Assembly: GCF_036226925.1 (NCBI RefSeq)
Contig: NZ_CP109031.1
Coordinates: forward strand, 6,138,001 to 6,202,000
Direction of reading: 5' to 3'
DNA: 64,000 bases
From: Streptomyces sp. NBC_00659
Lineage (GTDB): Bacteria > Actinomycetota > Actinomycetes > Streptomycetales > Streptomycetaceae
In this document: piece by piece, positions 52,737 to 61,420 of the stretch
Layout: each line of letters starts with the position of its first letter
Position numbering within the stretch: the stretch's first letter is position 1
The notes under the pieces: generated by a model
What the model was told of the DNA's origin: nothing
Seen by the model: the letters and a program-made list of their open reading frames with translations, nothing else
Database searches by the model: none
Made by a program: the position numbers and the translations under genes

Positions 52737-54144
52737 GGCGTCCCTCTCCGCCTCGCGGGCCGTCCGGCTCCCCGGGGGCGTCCTCGGGGCCGCGGCCGTC
52801 CTCGGGGCCGTCCTCCGGGCCGGTCCCGTCCTCGTCGCGGGGCTCGTCGAGCTCGTCGCGCTCCGCGTGCATGCTGTCGTGCACCCCCTCGTCGAGGTGG
52901 AACTCCGTCTCCCGCCAGTCCTCGGGCAGCATGTGGTCCAGTACGTCGTCCACGGTCACCGCCCCGAGCAGCGACCCGCTCTCGTCGACGACGGGGGCCG
53001 CGACCATGTCGTACGTCGCGAAGAACCCGGCGACCACCGGCAGCTCGTCCTCCGGGGCCAGCGGATGGAGGTCGTCGTCGACGAGCGAGCCGACCAGGGT
53101 GGGCGGCGGATCGCGCAGCAGCCGCTGGAAGTGCACCGCGCCCAGGTACTTGCCCGTCGGCGTCTCGTCCGGCGGGCGGCACACGTACACCTGGGCGGCG
53201 AGCGCGGGGGAGAGGTCGGGGTTGCGGACCCGGGCGAGCGCGTCGGCGACGGTCGCGTCGGGCCGCAGCACGATGGGCTCGGTGGTCATGAGCCCACCCG
53301 CCGTCCGTTCCGCGTACGCCATCAGCCGCCGGACGTCCGCCGCCTCGCCGGGCCGCATCAGCCTGAGCAGCCGCTCCACGTCCTCGGTGGGCAGTTCGGC
53401 GAGCAGGTCGGCCGCGTCGTCGGGGTCCATCGCCTCCAGGACGTCCGCCGCGCGCTCCTCCTTGAGCTTGCCGAGGATCTCGATCTGGTCGTCCTCGGGC
53501 AGCTCCTCCAGGACGTCGGCCAGACGGTTGTCGTCGAGCGCGGCGGCCACCTCGCCGCGCCGCTTCGGCGACAGGTGGTGCAGCACGTTCGCGAGGTCGG
53601 CGGGCCGCAGCTGCTCGAAGGTGGCGAGCAGGCTCTCCGCGCCCTGTCCGTGCTCCTCCAGCGAGAATCCGGTGACGGAGGACCAGTCGACCGTCATCGT
53701 CTCGCCCTTGGAGCGCCGGAAGGCGCCGCCGCGGCCCTTGCGGACGAAGACCCGGCCGATCTCCCACTCCCTGCGGGCCGGGAGCTGCTGGATCGACACG
53801 TCGAGGACCGTCACCTCCTCGCCCGTCTCGACGAGGGTCACGAGCCGGTCCAGCAGTTCGCCGAAGACGAGCCGTTCGGTGGGCCGCTGCTCGAAGCGGC
53901 GCACGTTCAGGACGCCGGTCGTGATGACCTGGCCGGATTCGATGCCGGTCACCCGGGTCATGGGCAGGAAGATCCGGCGGCGCGTGGACAGTTCGACGAC
54001 GAGGCCGAGCATGCGCGGCGGCCGTCGTCCGACGCGCAGCATGGCGACGAGGTCCCGCACACGGCCCACCTGGTCGCCGTTGGGGTCGAAGACGGCGACG
54101 CCGGACAGGTGCGAGACGAAGATCCGGGGGGCGGCCGCTGCCAT
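52726..54144 (-). CDS. MgtE-N and CBS domain protein lacking a transport domain
   Basis: A 472-residue soluble protein. An N-terminal PRC-barrel-like pair (residues 1-180), an MgtE_N superhelical domain (about 180-280; ALDDNRLADVLEELPEDD), two CBS repeats (about 290-415) and an acidic C-tail. It lacks the five-helix transport domain of MgtE, so it is a sensor or regulator rather than a channel. Coupled to DUF1003 and near corA. Confidence 0.85.
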   Translation of the reverse strand: MAAAAPRIFVSHLSGVAVFDPNGDQVGRVRDLVAMLRVGRRPPRMLGLVVELSTRRRIFLPMTRVTGIESGQVITTGVLNVRRFEQRPTERLVFGELLDRLVTLVETGEEVTVLDVSIQQLPARREWEIGRVFVRKGRGGAFRRSKGETMTVDWSSVTGFSLEEHGQGAESLLATFEQLRPADLANVLHHLSPKRRGEVAAALDDNRLADVLEELPEDDQIEILGKLKEERAADVLEAMDPDDAADLLAELPTEDVERLLRLMRPGEAADVRRLMAYAERTAGGLMTTEPIVLRPDATVADALARVRNPDLSPALAAQVYVCRPPDETPTGKYLGAVHFQRLLRDPPPTLVGSLVDDDLHPLAPEDELPVVAGFFATYDMVAAPVVDESGSLLGAVTVDDVLDHMLPEDWRETEFHLDEGVHDSMHAERDELDEPRDEDGTGPEDGPEDGRGPEDAPGEPDGPRGGEGRHGA

Positions 54145-54331
54145 GCGCGCGCCTCCTTCGCTTCGATGCGTTCTGTGCCGGTCTGTCCGCTCGGGTGGGC
54201 TTCAGGCTAGCCCGTCCCGGTCGGGTACGCCCTGGTGGGCGGTCCGGACGGACTGCCTCCGCCGGGCGGCCGGCGCACCGGTACGCTGCCGTACGCCGTT
54301 GGAGGACCGTGCACGAGAGGCAGCCCCACCT

Positions 54332-55090
54332 GTGACCGCAATTCCCCAGGGCCGTACCCGCAGAGCCGTGACGGCGGCCGCGATCTGCGCACTGGCCGTG
54401 ACAGCGACGGGGCTGACGGGGTGCGGCAGCGAGGACCCGGACGCGGGCACGAACGGGGTCGGCAAGCTGTCCGCGACCGCCATCCAGGCGAAGGCGAAGA
54501 AGGCGGCCGACAAGGCGCCGGCCGTGCGGCTCTCCGGGACCGTCGTCTCGGGCGGCACCACCTACACCCTCGACATGCGCCTCAAGTCCGACGGCGGCAG
54601 CGGTTCGGTCACCTCCAAGGGGGGCGGTTTCCGGCTGCTGCGGGTCGGCGAGCACCTCTTCCTCAAGGCGGACGCCGCGTTCTGGGCGCACGAGGACGGC
54701 GAGAGCGACGGCAAGCCGACGGACACGGCGGCGGCCGACAAGCTGGAGGGCATGTACGTGAAGGTGCCGACCGGCGACCCCGCGTACAAGCGCTTCAGCG
54801 GCTTCACCGACAAGGACGTCCTGCTCGACGGGCTGCTCAGTCTGCACGGCGCCCTCGCCAAGGACGGCCATCACGAACAGTCCGGTGTCCGCACGATCCG
54901 CATCACCGGCGGCAAGGGCTCGGGCGGCACCCTGGACGTCTCGCTCCAGGGCACCCCGTACCCGGTCCTGCTCGGACGCGCGGGCAACGCCGGCACCCTC
55001 CGTCTGACCGACTGGGGCAAGGACTTCCCGCTCGCGGAACCGTCGAAGAAGGACACGGTCGACTACGGGCAGCAGCTGCCCTCGTCGTGA
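54332..55090 (+). CDS. Lipoprotein of LolA/LppX-like type
   Basis: A 252-residue lipoprotein. The signal peptide ends GLTGC at about residue 31, the mature part has LSATAIQAKAKKAADKAPAVRLSG and a series of amphipathic strands typical of the LppX/LprG-like (LolA-type) fold, and it ends in a polar tail. Possibly binds lipid; inference only. GTG at 54332 follows GAGAGG. Divergent from the CBS gene. Confidence 0.72.
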   Translation: MTAIPQGRTRRAVTAAAICALAVTATGLTGCGSEDPDAGTNGVGKLSATAIQAKAKKAADKAPAVRLSGTVVSGGTTYTLDMRLKSDGGSGSVTSKGGGFRLLRVGEHLFLKADAAFWAHEDGESDGKPTDTAAADKLEGMYVKVPTGDPAYKRFSGFTDKDVLLDGLLSLHGALAKDGHHEQSGVRTIRITGGKGSGGTLDVSLQGTPYPVLLGRAGNAGTLRLTDWGKDFPLAEPSKKDTVDYGQQLPSS

Positions 55091-55272
55091 CCCGCTCATG
55101 ACCCGCTCGGTCCACGACCGCGGGCGGCGACGGCCCTCGTCGTGAACCCGCACGGTCCGCGGCACGGGCCGCGCGGCCCTGGTGGCAGACAGCCGCCCGT
55201 CGCCCGTAGTACAGCAGACAGCAGACAGCAGACGGGAAAGGCCGGACAGGTCTCAGTCGCGCCGGACAGGCC

Positions 55273-55815
55273 TCAGCCGCGCTTGCGCCGCTTCAGCAGG
55301 AGACGGGGCAGCGCCGCCGGAGCCGGCCGGCGGGTCGTCGCCGGGCTCGGCAGCGGACGCGCGGCGAGCGAGCCCTCGGGCGGCTCGGCGATCGCGCCCG
55401 TCGGTTCCAGGCGCACCACCCGGCATTCGCGCGCCCAGCGCTCCGGCATGGCCTCGCCGTCCGGGGCGTTCAGCCGCTTGCCCTTGAGTTCTCCGACGGC
55501 CGCGTCCCACTCCGGGGTGTTCGCGGCGAGCTCCACGACCGTGGCGGACCAGGTGACGAGCCGTCCGCCCTTGTCCTTGCTGCGGACGGTGACGACGGCG
55601 TGCCCTCCGTCGGTCAGCCCCGGCAGCGGCTGCTCGCCCGGCCCGTCGCCGACCAGGCAGGCCGCGCCCTCGTGCCACACGTGCCACAGCGCGCGGGTGG
55701 GCACCTCCTCGCCCGGACCGGCCGGCGAGGGCGCCGCGGTGCCCCGTACCCAGATCAGCCCGGACTTCTTGGTGGCCTCCTCGACGAGGGCCTGGTCGAG
55801 CAGCTCTTGCGTCAT
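55273..55815 (-). CDS. Conserved hypothetical protein, possible split-barrel fold
   Basis: A 180-residue protein. The pattern GLIWVRGTAAPSPAG, then ALWHVWHEGAACLVGDG and VTVRSKDKGGRLVTW, resembles flavin/pyridoxamine-oxidase-like split barrels, though no ligand residues are clear. The C-terminus is basic and Pro-rich. ATG at 55815; it lies 24 bp after corA and is likely in the same transcript. Confidence 0.55.
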   Translation of the reverse strand: MTQELLDQALVEEATKKSGLIWVRGTAAPSPAGPGEEVPTRALWHVWHEGAACLVGDGPGEQPLPGLTDGGHAVVTVRSKDKGGRLVTWSATVVELAANTPEWDAAVGELKGKRLNAPDGEAMPERWARECRVVRLEPTGAIAEPPEGSLAARPLPSPATTRRPAPAALPRLLLKRRKRG

Positions 55816-55839
55816 GGGGCCCAGACTATCCAGCCCGTC

Positions 55840-56955
55840 CTACAGCCAGCCGTTGCGCTTCAGGATCCGGTGGATCGTGAGACAGAGCCCGACCGTGATC
55901 CCCATGACCACGGGGTACCCGTAGCGGGCGTGCAGCTCGGGCATGTGCTCGAAGTTCATGCCGTACACGCCACAGACCATCGTCGGTACGGCGACGATCG
56001 CGGCCCACGAGGTGATCTTGCGCATGTCCTCGTTCTGCGCCACGGAGGCCTGCGCGAGGTTGGCCTGGAGGATCGAGTTGAGCAGTTCGTCGAAGCCGAG
56101 GACCTGCTCCTGCACGCGCGCGAGGTGGTCGGCGACATCACGGAAGTACTTCTGGATGTCGGGGTCGATCAGCCGCATCGGGCGCTCGCTCAGCAGCTGC
56201 ATGGGGCGCAGCAGCGGCGACACCGCCCGCTTGAACTCCAGTACCTCGCGCTTGAGCTGGTAGATCTGCCCGGCGTCCGTGCCGCGCGGCGTGCCCTTGC
56301 GGCCCGGCGAGAACACCTCGGTCTCGACCTCGTCGATGTCGTCCTGCACGGCGTCCGCGACCGCGATGTAGCCGTCGACGACATGGTCGGCGATCGCGTG
56401 CAGCACCGCCGAGGGGCCCTTGGCGAGCAGCTCGGGGTCGTCCTGGAGGCGGTGCCGCAGCGCGCGCAGCGACCCCTGTCCGCCGTGCCGGACGGTGATG
56501 AAGAAGTCCCCTCCGGTGAAGCACATGACCTCGCCGGTCTCGACGATCTCGCTGGTCGCCGTCAGCCGGTCGTGCTCGACGTAGTGGATGGTCTTGAAGA
56601 CGGTGAACAGGGAGTCGTCGTAGCGCTCCAGCTTGGGCCGCTGGTGGGCCTGGACGGCGTCCTCCACGGCCAGCGGGTGCAGTCCGAACTCCCGGGCGAT
56701 ACCGGCGAATTCGTCCTCGGTGGGCTCGTGCAGACCGATCCACACGAACCCGCCGTCGCGCCGCACCTGGCGCATGGCCTCCTGCGGTGTGAGCGAGGTG
56801 CGGGTCTCGACGCGGGCGCCGTCACGGTAGACGGCGCAGTCGACCACGGCCGAGGGGGTGGCCGGGTCGCGGGTGGTGTCGTACGAGCCACTGTCCTTGA
56901 TGCGCAGGGAGGGGCGGGGGCGGACCGCGGCGCGCAGGTCACGGATCATCGACAT
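55840..56955 (-). CDS. corA: Magnesium/cobalt transporter CorA
   Basis: A 371-residue CorA-family channel. A long cytoplasmic N-domain and stalk helix are followed by two C-terminal helices separated by the signature YGMNFEHMPEL, which forms the selectivity filter. It ends with a basic tail (HRILKRNGWL). ATG at 56955. Together with the MgtE-N/CBS protein it forms a magnesium-related cluster. Confidence 0.93.
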   Translation of the reverse strand: MSMIRDLRAAVRPRPSLRIKDSGSYDTTRDPATPSAVVDCAVYRDGARVETRTSLTPQEAMRQVRRDGGFVWIGLHEPTEDEFAGIAREFGLHPLAVEDAVQAHQRPKLERYDDSLFTVFKTIHYVEHDRLTATSEIVETGEVMCFTGGDFFITVRHGGQGSLRALRHRLQDDPELLAKGPSAVLHAIADHVVDGYIAVADAVQDDIDEVETEVFSPGRKGTPRGTDAGQIYQLKREVLEFKRAVSPLLRPMQLLSERPMRLIDPDIQKYFRDVADHLARVQEQVLGFDELLNSILQANLAQASVAQNEDMRKITSWAAIVAVPTMVCGVYGMNFEHMPELHARYGYPVVMGITVGLCLTIHRILKRNGWL

Positions 56956-57092
56956 GGCAGGCTCCTTCTCGCGGGCGGAGGCAGCCGGCGACGGTTGGAA
57001 CTACCCGGAATGGGGACGTCCTGACTGCGGATGTTTGGCACGTCCACAAAGCGGGGAGCACCGCACCGTCGCGGTGGCAGCTTCGCTGTTGA

Positions 57093-57134
57093 TTCAGATC
57101 GGACAGATCAGGGGTTCAGATCGGACAGATCAGG
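57093..57134. repeat. Two 20-bp direct repeats upstream of corA
   Basis: TTCAGATCGGACAGATCAGG occurs at 57093-57112 and again at 57115-57134, giving a 22-bp period. It lies about 140-180 bp upstream of the corA ATG. Confidence 0.9.
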
Positions 57135-57559
57135 CGGAAACGAAGCGCTCTTCCGTGGTGCACCGGGCGGCATTGACACGTATGCACACGATTGCGGGAG
57201 GCGGCAGCCGGCAGGGCTGAAAAACCCAGCGGAACCAGCTACGGACTCAGCGACCGGAAGAGCGGGTGGTACTGCACGATCGACTTCGATCCATTGCAGC
57301 CCCACCTCCTCCGGTCGGTCCCCCGTGAGGGACGATCCATCCCCCGAAGGGGAGTCTGTCTCCCTCCGAAGGGGAGTCAGATCAGTCTCAGTGCGTCGGA
57401 GTCCGGGAGCAACTCCCGCAGCGCCATGAGGGCCTGGGGGCCCTCAGTCATGCACTGCTCCGACCAGCGGCCAAGAGTATCAGCGCACCGATACGTCAAG
57501 ACCCCGCTTTGCGCGTTGTTGACCGGGGTCCGATGCGCACAGGCTGAATTGACGCGGCC

Positions 57560-57565
57560 TATGCT
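57560..57565 (+). promoter_or_regulatory. Candidate leaderless -10 for the SUFU gene
   Basis: TATGCT ends 6 nt before the ATG at 57572 and no ribosome site is present, so transcription would start at or next to the ATG. Confidence 0.4.
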
Positions 57566-57571
57566 CGGTTC

Positions 57572-58156
57572 ATGGCTGATGTTCTTCCTCTGGTCGAGGC
57601 CCGTTTGCGCTCCGCGCTGGGCGAACCCGACGCGCGGGCCGCGGTCACCTTTCTGGGCACCGACCGTATCGAGGTGCTGCGCTTCACGGAGGGAGAGGTC
57701 GTCCGCTACGCCACGCTCGGCATGTCCGTCCAGCCGATGGCGGATCCCACCGCCGTGCTCGCCGATCCGGTGAAAGGCCCGCGCGCCGAACTGGTCCTCT
57801 CGGTCCGTCCGGCCGGGGCCGACACCGACAAGGTGCTCCGCCCGCTGGCCGTGCTCGCCGCCTCTCCCCAGGTCGAGGGTCTGGTCGTGGCCCCCGGCGC
57901 CTCGCTCGACGTGGGCGAACCCCTGTGGCCCGGCGCGCCGTTCACCTCCGTCCTGGTCGCCGAGTCCGGGGGCCTGGTGGAGGACCTGGAGCTCGACGCT
58001 CCCGCCGATCCCGTACGTTTCCTGCCGCTGCTCCCCATGACGCCCAACGAGGCCGCCTGGAAGCGCGTCCACGGCGCCGGCGCTCTCCAGGAACGCTGGC
58101 TGAACGGCGGAACGGACCTGCGCGATCCGCTGCGCAAGTCCGTTCCCCTGGACTGA
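57572..58156 (+). CDS. Suppressor of fused (SUFU) domain protein
   Basis: A 194-residue protein with the bacterial SUFU fold: LRFTEGEVVRYATLGMSVQPM, then RAELVLSVRPA and LLPMTPNEAAWKRVHGAGALQE. In bacteria these are often immunity or toxin-associated, but no polymorphic toxin is nearby, so it may be a stand-alone conserved protein. ATG at 57572. Confidence 0.85.
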   Translation: MADVLPLVEARLRSALGEPDARAAVTFLGTDRIEVLRFTEGEVVRYATLGMSVQPMADPTAVLADPVKGPRAELVLSVRPAGADTDKVLRPLAVLAASPQVEGLVVAPGASLDVGEPLWPGAPFTSVLVAESGGLVEDLELDAPADPVRFLPLLPMTPNEAAWKRVHGAGALQERWLNGGTDLRDPLRKSVPLD

Positions 58157-58217
58157 CTGGACTGACCGATACCGGGGCACCGTGTGTGACGGAGCGTCAA
58201 TCTCCGTTCTCGGACAA

Positions 58218-59471
58218 TCAGTTGGCGAAAGCGGCGACGCCGTCCTCGGTGGCGTGCACCGGCTCCAGCTCCTCCGCCTTCTCGGTGAGCGCCCCGCGCC
58301 GTACGTAGACCACCGCCGCGCCCAGCAGCGCGGTGACCGCGGCGACCACGAACGGGACGCGGATGTTGCTCCACTCCTCGATCTTCGGGGCGAAGTACGG
58401 CGCCGCCGCGGCCGCGAACCAGCGCACGAAGTTGTAGCCGGCGCTCGCCACGGGGCGCGGGGCGTCGGAGACCCCGAGGGCCAGCTCCGTGTAGACGGTG
58501 TTGTTCACGCCGATGAACGCGCCGGACAGGATCGTGCAGACGACGGCGGTGGTGTGGTCGCCGTACCCGAGGACGAACACGTCGGCGGCGAGCAGCACCA
58601 GGGAGCCGCCCAGCACCTTCAGCGAGCCGAACCACGCCTGCATGCGCGGGGCCACGATCACCGAGAAGACCGCGAGCAGCAGACCCCAGCAGAAGAACAC
58701 CGCGCCGGACTTGTACGGCGTCATGTTCAGCACGAACGGGGTGAAGGCCAGCACGGTGAAGAACGTGTAGTTGTAGAAGAACGCGGAGGCTGCCGCGGAG
58801 GCGAGGCCCTTGTGGCCGAGGGCGCGCAGCGGGTCGAGCAGTGAGGTCGTCCGCGCGGGCTTCGGCTGCTCCTTCAGGAACGCCGTGATGCACAGGAAGC
58901 CGATCGCCATCAGGAACGCGGTGCCGAAGAACGGGTAGCGCCAGCTCGCGTTGCCGAGCACGGCTCCCAGCAGAGGCCCGCAGGCCATGCCGAGGCCCAG
59001 CGCGGACTCGTACAGCAGGATCGCGGCCGCGCTGCCGCCCGCCGCCGCGCCGACGATGACGGCGAGGGCGGTGGAGACGAACAGCGCGTTGCCGAGTCCC
59101 CAGCCGGCCCGGAAGCCGACGAGCTCGCCGACCGATCCCGAGGTGCCGGCCAGTCCGGCGAAGACCACGACGAGCGCCAGGCCGAGCAGCAGGGTCCTGC
59201 GGCCGCCGATCCGGCTGGAGACGAAGCCGGTCAGCAGCATCGCGAACGCGGTGATCAGGAAGTACGAGGTGAAGAGCAGGGACACCTGGCCCGCCGTGGC
59301 GTCGAGTCCCCGGGCGATGGACGGCAGGATCGGGTCGACGAGTCCGATGCCCATGAAGGCGACGACGGACGCCCCGGCGGTCGCCCAGACGGCCCTCGGC
59401 TGACGCAGGACGCCACCCGCGCCGGCGTCGAACGTGTCGCCCTCCGCGGGGCCTTCCGTGCTGTTGACCAT
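58218..59471 (-). CDS. Major facilitator superfamily transporter
   Basis: A 417-residue MFS protein with 12 predicted helices. After a polar N-terminus, LRQPRAVWATAGASVVAFMG begins helix one; the A-motif-like GFVSSRIGGRRTLLLG lies between helices two and three. Probably a drug or metabolite exporter (DHA1 type). ATG at 59471 with GGGAG upstream. Its promoter overlaps a palindrome at 59525. Confidence 0.88.
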   Translation of the reverse strand: MVNSTEGPAEGDTFDAGAGGVLRQPRAVWATAGASVVAFMGIGLVDPILPSIARGLDATAGQVSLLFTSYFLITAFAMLLTGFVSSRIGGRRTLLLGLALVVVFAGLAGTSGSVGELVGFRAGWGLGNALFVSTALAVIVGAAAGGSAAAILLYESALGLGMACGPLLGAVLGNASWRYPFFGTAFLMAIGFLCITAFLKEQPKPARTTSLLDPLRALGHKGLASAAASAFFYNYTFFTVLAFTPFVLNMTPYKSGAVFFCWGLLLAVFSVIVAPRMQAWFGSLKVLGGSLVLLAADVFVLGYGDHTTAVVCTILSGAFIGVNNTVYTELALGVSDAPRPVASAGYNFVRWFAAAAAPYFAPKIEEWSNIRVPFVVAAVTALLGAAVVYVRRGALTEKAEELEPVHATEDGVAAFAN

Positions 59472-59516
59472 GCCCGCTCCCTCGCTGCGCACCGACCGGA
59501 TCGTTGCCTTGTACAC

Positions 59517-59546
59517 ACAATAGGTTAGCCGGACTAATAAATGCAA
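59517..59546 (-). promoter_or_regulatory. MFS promoter with palindromic operator in the spacer
   Basis: On the minus strand TTGCAT (59541-59546) and TATTGT (59517-59522) are spaced by 18 nt. The spacer holds TTAGTCCGGCTAA (59525-59537), an inverted repeat of TTAG/CTAA. This is the typical arrangement for repression. Confidence 0.6.
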
Positions 59547-59633
59547 GATGCACGTAGTTTTTGGCGTGGCCGGCCGCGCCGGACGGGTGATCGTCCTTGA
59601 CGCGGGCAAAGACGGGGAGGACCGTTGGGCCCT

Positions 59634-60275
59634 ATGAGGGGCGAACCCAGTTGCCCGAAGTGTGGTGGCCGGGTCAGGGCTCCCGGCCTTTTTGCCGATT
59701 CCTGGCAGTGCGATGTGCACGGCACGGTGCATCCGCTGCAGCCCGTGATCCCGCCCAGCGTCGAGGCCCTCGGTGTGGTCGTGCACCGCGCCCGGGTGCC
59801 GGTGTGGATGCCGTGGCCGCTGCCGGTCGGCTGGCTGTTCACCGGGGCGGCGTTCGCGGGGGACGACCGCAGCGGCGGCAGGGCCACCGTCATCGCCTGC
59901 TCCGGGCCCGGACCGCTGGGCGGGATGGGTGAGCTGATCCTCGTCGCCGAGGAACTGGGCGTCGGCCTCGGCGCGCGGTACGCGGGCATGGACGGACCCG
60001 ACCCCGGCCCGTACATGAGCGTGGAGAAACCGCCGCAGGCGAAGGTCCTCGCGGCGGGCCGGCCCACCCCGCTCTGGCATGTCTCCGGCTCGCCCGACGA
60101 CCGCGCCGTCTTCGCGGGCGAGGCGCTGGGGCTGTGGCTGTGGGCCGTCGTCTGGCCCGAGCAGACCGGACTGCTGATGTACGACGAACTGGTCCTGACC
60201 GATCTGCGCGACGCGGGCGCCGAGGTCGACCTGCTGCCGTGCGGCGCGCTGTCGCCGCGCATCCTGGAGCCGTAG
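59634..60275 (+). CDS. DUF6758 zinc-ribbon protein
   Basis: A 213-residue protein. The N-terminal zinc-ribbon CPKCGGRVRAPGLFADSWQC is followed by HGTVHPLQPV; the remainder is Gly/Pro-rich with PVWMPWPLPVGWLFTGAAF and ends PCGALSPRILEP. Function unknown; conserved in Streptomyces. ATG at 59634 is listed, but GGGAGG is 5 nt before an in-frame TTG at 59625, which may be the real start. Always followed by the PHP gene in what I know of the region. Confidence 0.75.
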   Translation: MRGEPSCPKCGGRVRAPGLFADSWQCDVHGTVHPLQPVIPPSVEALGVVVHRARVPVWMPWPLPVGWLFTGAAFAGDDRSGGRATVIACSGPGPLGGMGELILVAEELGVGLGARYAGMDGPDPGPYMSVEKPPQAKVLAAGRPTPLWHVSGSPDDRAVFAGEALGLWLWAVVWPEQTGLLMYDELVLTDLRDAGAEVDLLPCGALSPRILEP

Positions 60276-60305
60276 GGCGGCGTGGGGCGGTGCCGGGGTG
60301 CGGTG

Positions 60306-60465
60306 TGTCCGGATGTCGGAGTGGGCGCACCTTGGGCGCCGGCCTGGGGCATGGCTCGGACGCCGGCCTCGGGCGTGCCCGGACGCCGGAGTGGGTGTGC
60401 CTGGACGCACGAGTGGGGTGTGCCCGGACGTCGGCGTGGGGCCCGCTCGGGCGCCGGGGGGATGT
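60306..60465. repeat. Degenerate tandem repeat, about 23-24 bp, about seven copies
   Basis: Units resemble CGGACGCCGGAGTGGGTGTGCC and drift by a few bases per copy; the best copies are 60372-60455. It fills most of the 287-bp spacer between DUF6758 and the PHP gene. It is open in several frames but shows no coding character. Confidence 0.8.
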
Positions 60466-60562
60466 AGGGGGTGCTCCCCGGGTGCGGGTGTGACAGTGGG
60501 GGGCGGATTCCCGCTATCCTTGAGCGTCCCGCCCGTTCCGTCACCGCCTGGAGTCACGCGTA

Positions 60563-61420
60563 GTGCGCATCGATCTGCACGCCCACTCCACCGCCTCCGA
60601 CGGTACGGACACCCCGGCGGAGCTGGTGCGCAACGCGGCCGCCGCCGGTCTGGACGTCGTGGCGCTGACCGACCACGACACCACGCGCGGATACGCCGAG
60701 GCGCTCGCCGCGCTCCCCGAGGGACTCACCCTCGTCACGGGCGCCGAGCTCTCCTGCCGGATCGACGGCATCAGCATGCACATGCTGGCCTACCTGTTCG
60801 ACCCCGAGGACCCCGCACTGCTCGCCGAGCGCGAACTGGTCCGGGACGACCGGGTGCCGCGCGCCCAGGGCATGATCGACAGGCTCCGGGAAATCGGTGT
60901 GCCGATCACCTGGGAGCAGGTGGCGCGCATCGCGGGCGACGGATCGGTCGGCCGCCCGCACGTCGCCTCCGCGCTGGTCGAGCTGGGCGTCGTCGACAGC
61001 GTCTCCGACGCCTTCACCGAGCAGTGGCTGGCCGACGGTGGGCGCGCCTACGTCCCCAAGCACGAGACCGACCCCTTCGAGGCGATCCGGCTGGTCAAGG
61101 GCGCCGGAGGCGTCACCGTCTTCGCTCACCCCGCCGCCGCCAAGCGGGGCCGGACCGTGCCGGAGTCGGTGATCGCCGAGCTGGCCGGAGCGGGCCTCGA
61201 CGGCATCGAGGTCGATCACATGGACCACGAACCGGCCACCCGGGCACGGCTGCGCGGTCTGGCCTCCGAACTGGGGCTGCTGACCACGGGCTCGTCCGAC
61301 TACCACGGCAGCCGCAAGACCTGTGTGCTCGGGGAGTTCACGACCGACCCCGAGGTCTACGGGGAGATCACCCGCCGCGCCACCGGGGCGTTCCCGGTAC
61401 CGGGCGCGGGCGGATCCTGA
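60563..61420 (+). CDS. PHP-domain phosphoesterase (RNase AM/YciV-like)
   Basis: A 285-residue metal-dependent phosphoesterase. The motifs DLHAHSTASDGTDTP, ALTDHDTTRG, GAELSC, FAHPAAAKRG and SSDYHGSRK supply the metal ligands in order. YciV-type enzymes hydrolyse 3',5'-nucleoside bisphosphates and trim 5' ends of RNA. GTG start at 60563. Confidence 0.88.
   Translation: MRIDLHAHSTASDGTDTPAELVRNAAAAGLDVVALTDHDTTRGYAEALAALPEGLTLVTGAELSCRIDGISMHMLAYLFDPEDPALLAERELVRDDRVPRAQGMIDRLREIGVPITWEQVARIAGDGSVGRPHVASALVELGVVDSVSDAFTEQWLADGGRAYVPKHETDPFEAIRLVKGAGGVTVFAHPAAAKRGRTVPESVIAELAGAGLDGIEVDHMDHEPATRARLRGLASELGLLTTGSSDYHGSRKTCVLGEFTTDPEVYGEITRRATGAFPVPGAGGS

Larger units (their letters stand above)
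56956..57571. other. Divergent intergenic region between corA and the SUFU gene
   Basis: A 616-bp spacer, the longest gene-poor stretch. It contains the 20-bp direct repeats near corA, a pair of CCGAAGGGGAGT copies near 57350 (one inside a CCCCGAAGGGG hairpin), and on the minus strand a possible 24-residue frame at about 57377-57451 (MTEGPQALMALRELLPDS) that I do not call as a gene. Confidence 0.5.

Noticed and set aside
57377..57451. A 24-residue minus-strand frame upstream of the SUFU gene
   Set aside because: GC-ending codons are not evidence at this length, and no convincing promoter or ribosome site was found.
57572..58156. SUFU protein as immunity partner of a toxin
   Set aside because: No toxin-like or secretion gene adjoins it; the neighbours are corA and an MFS transporter.
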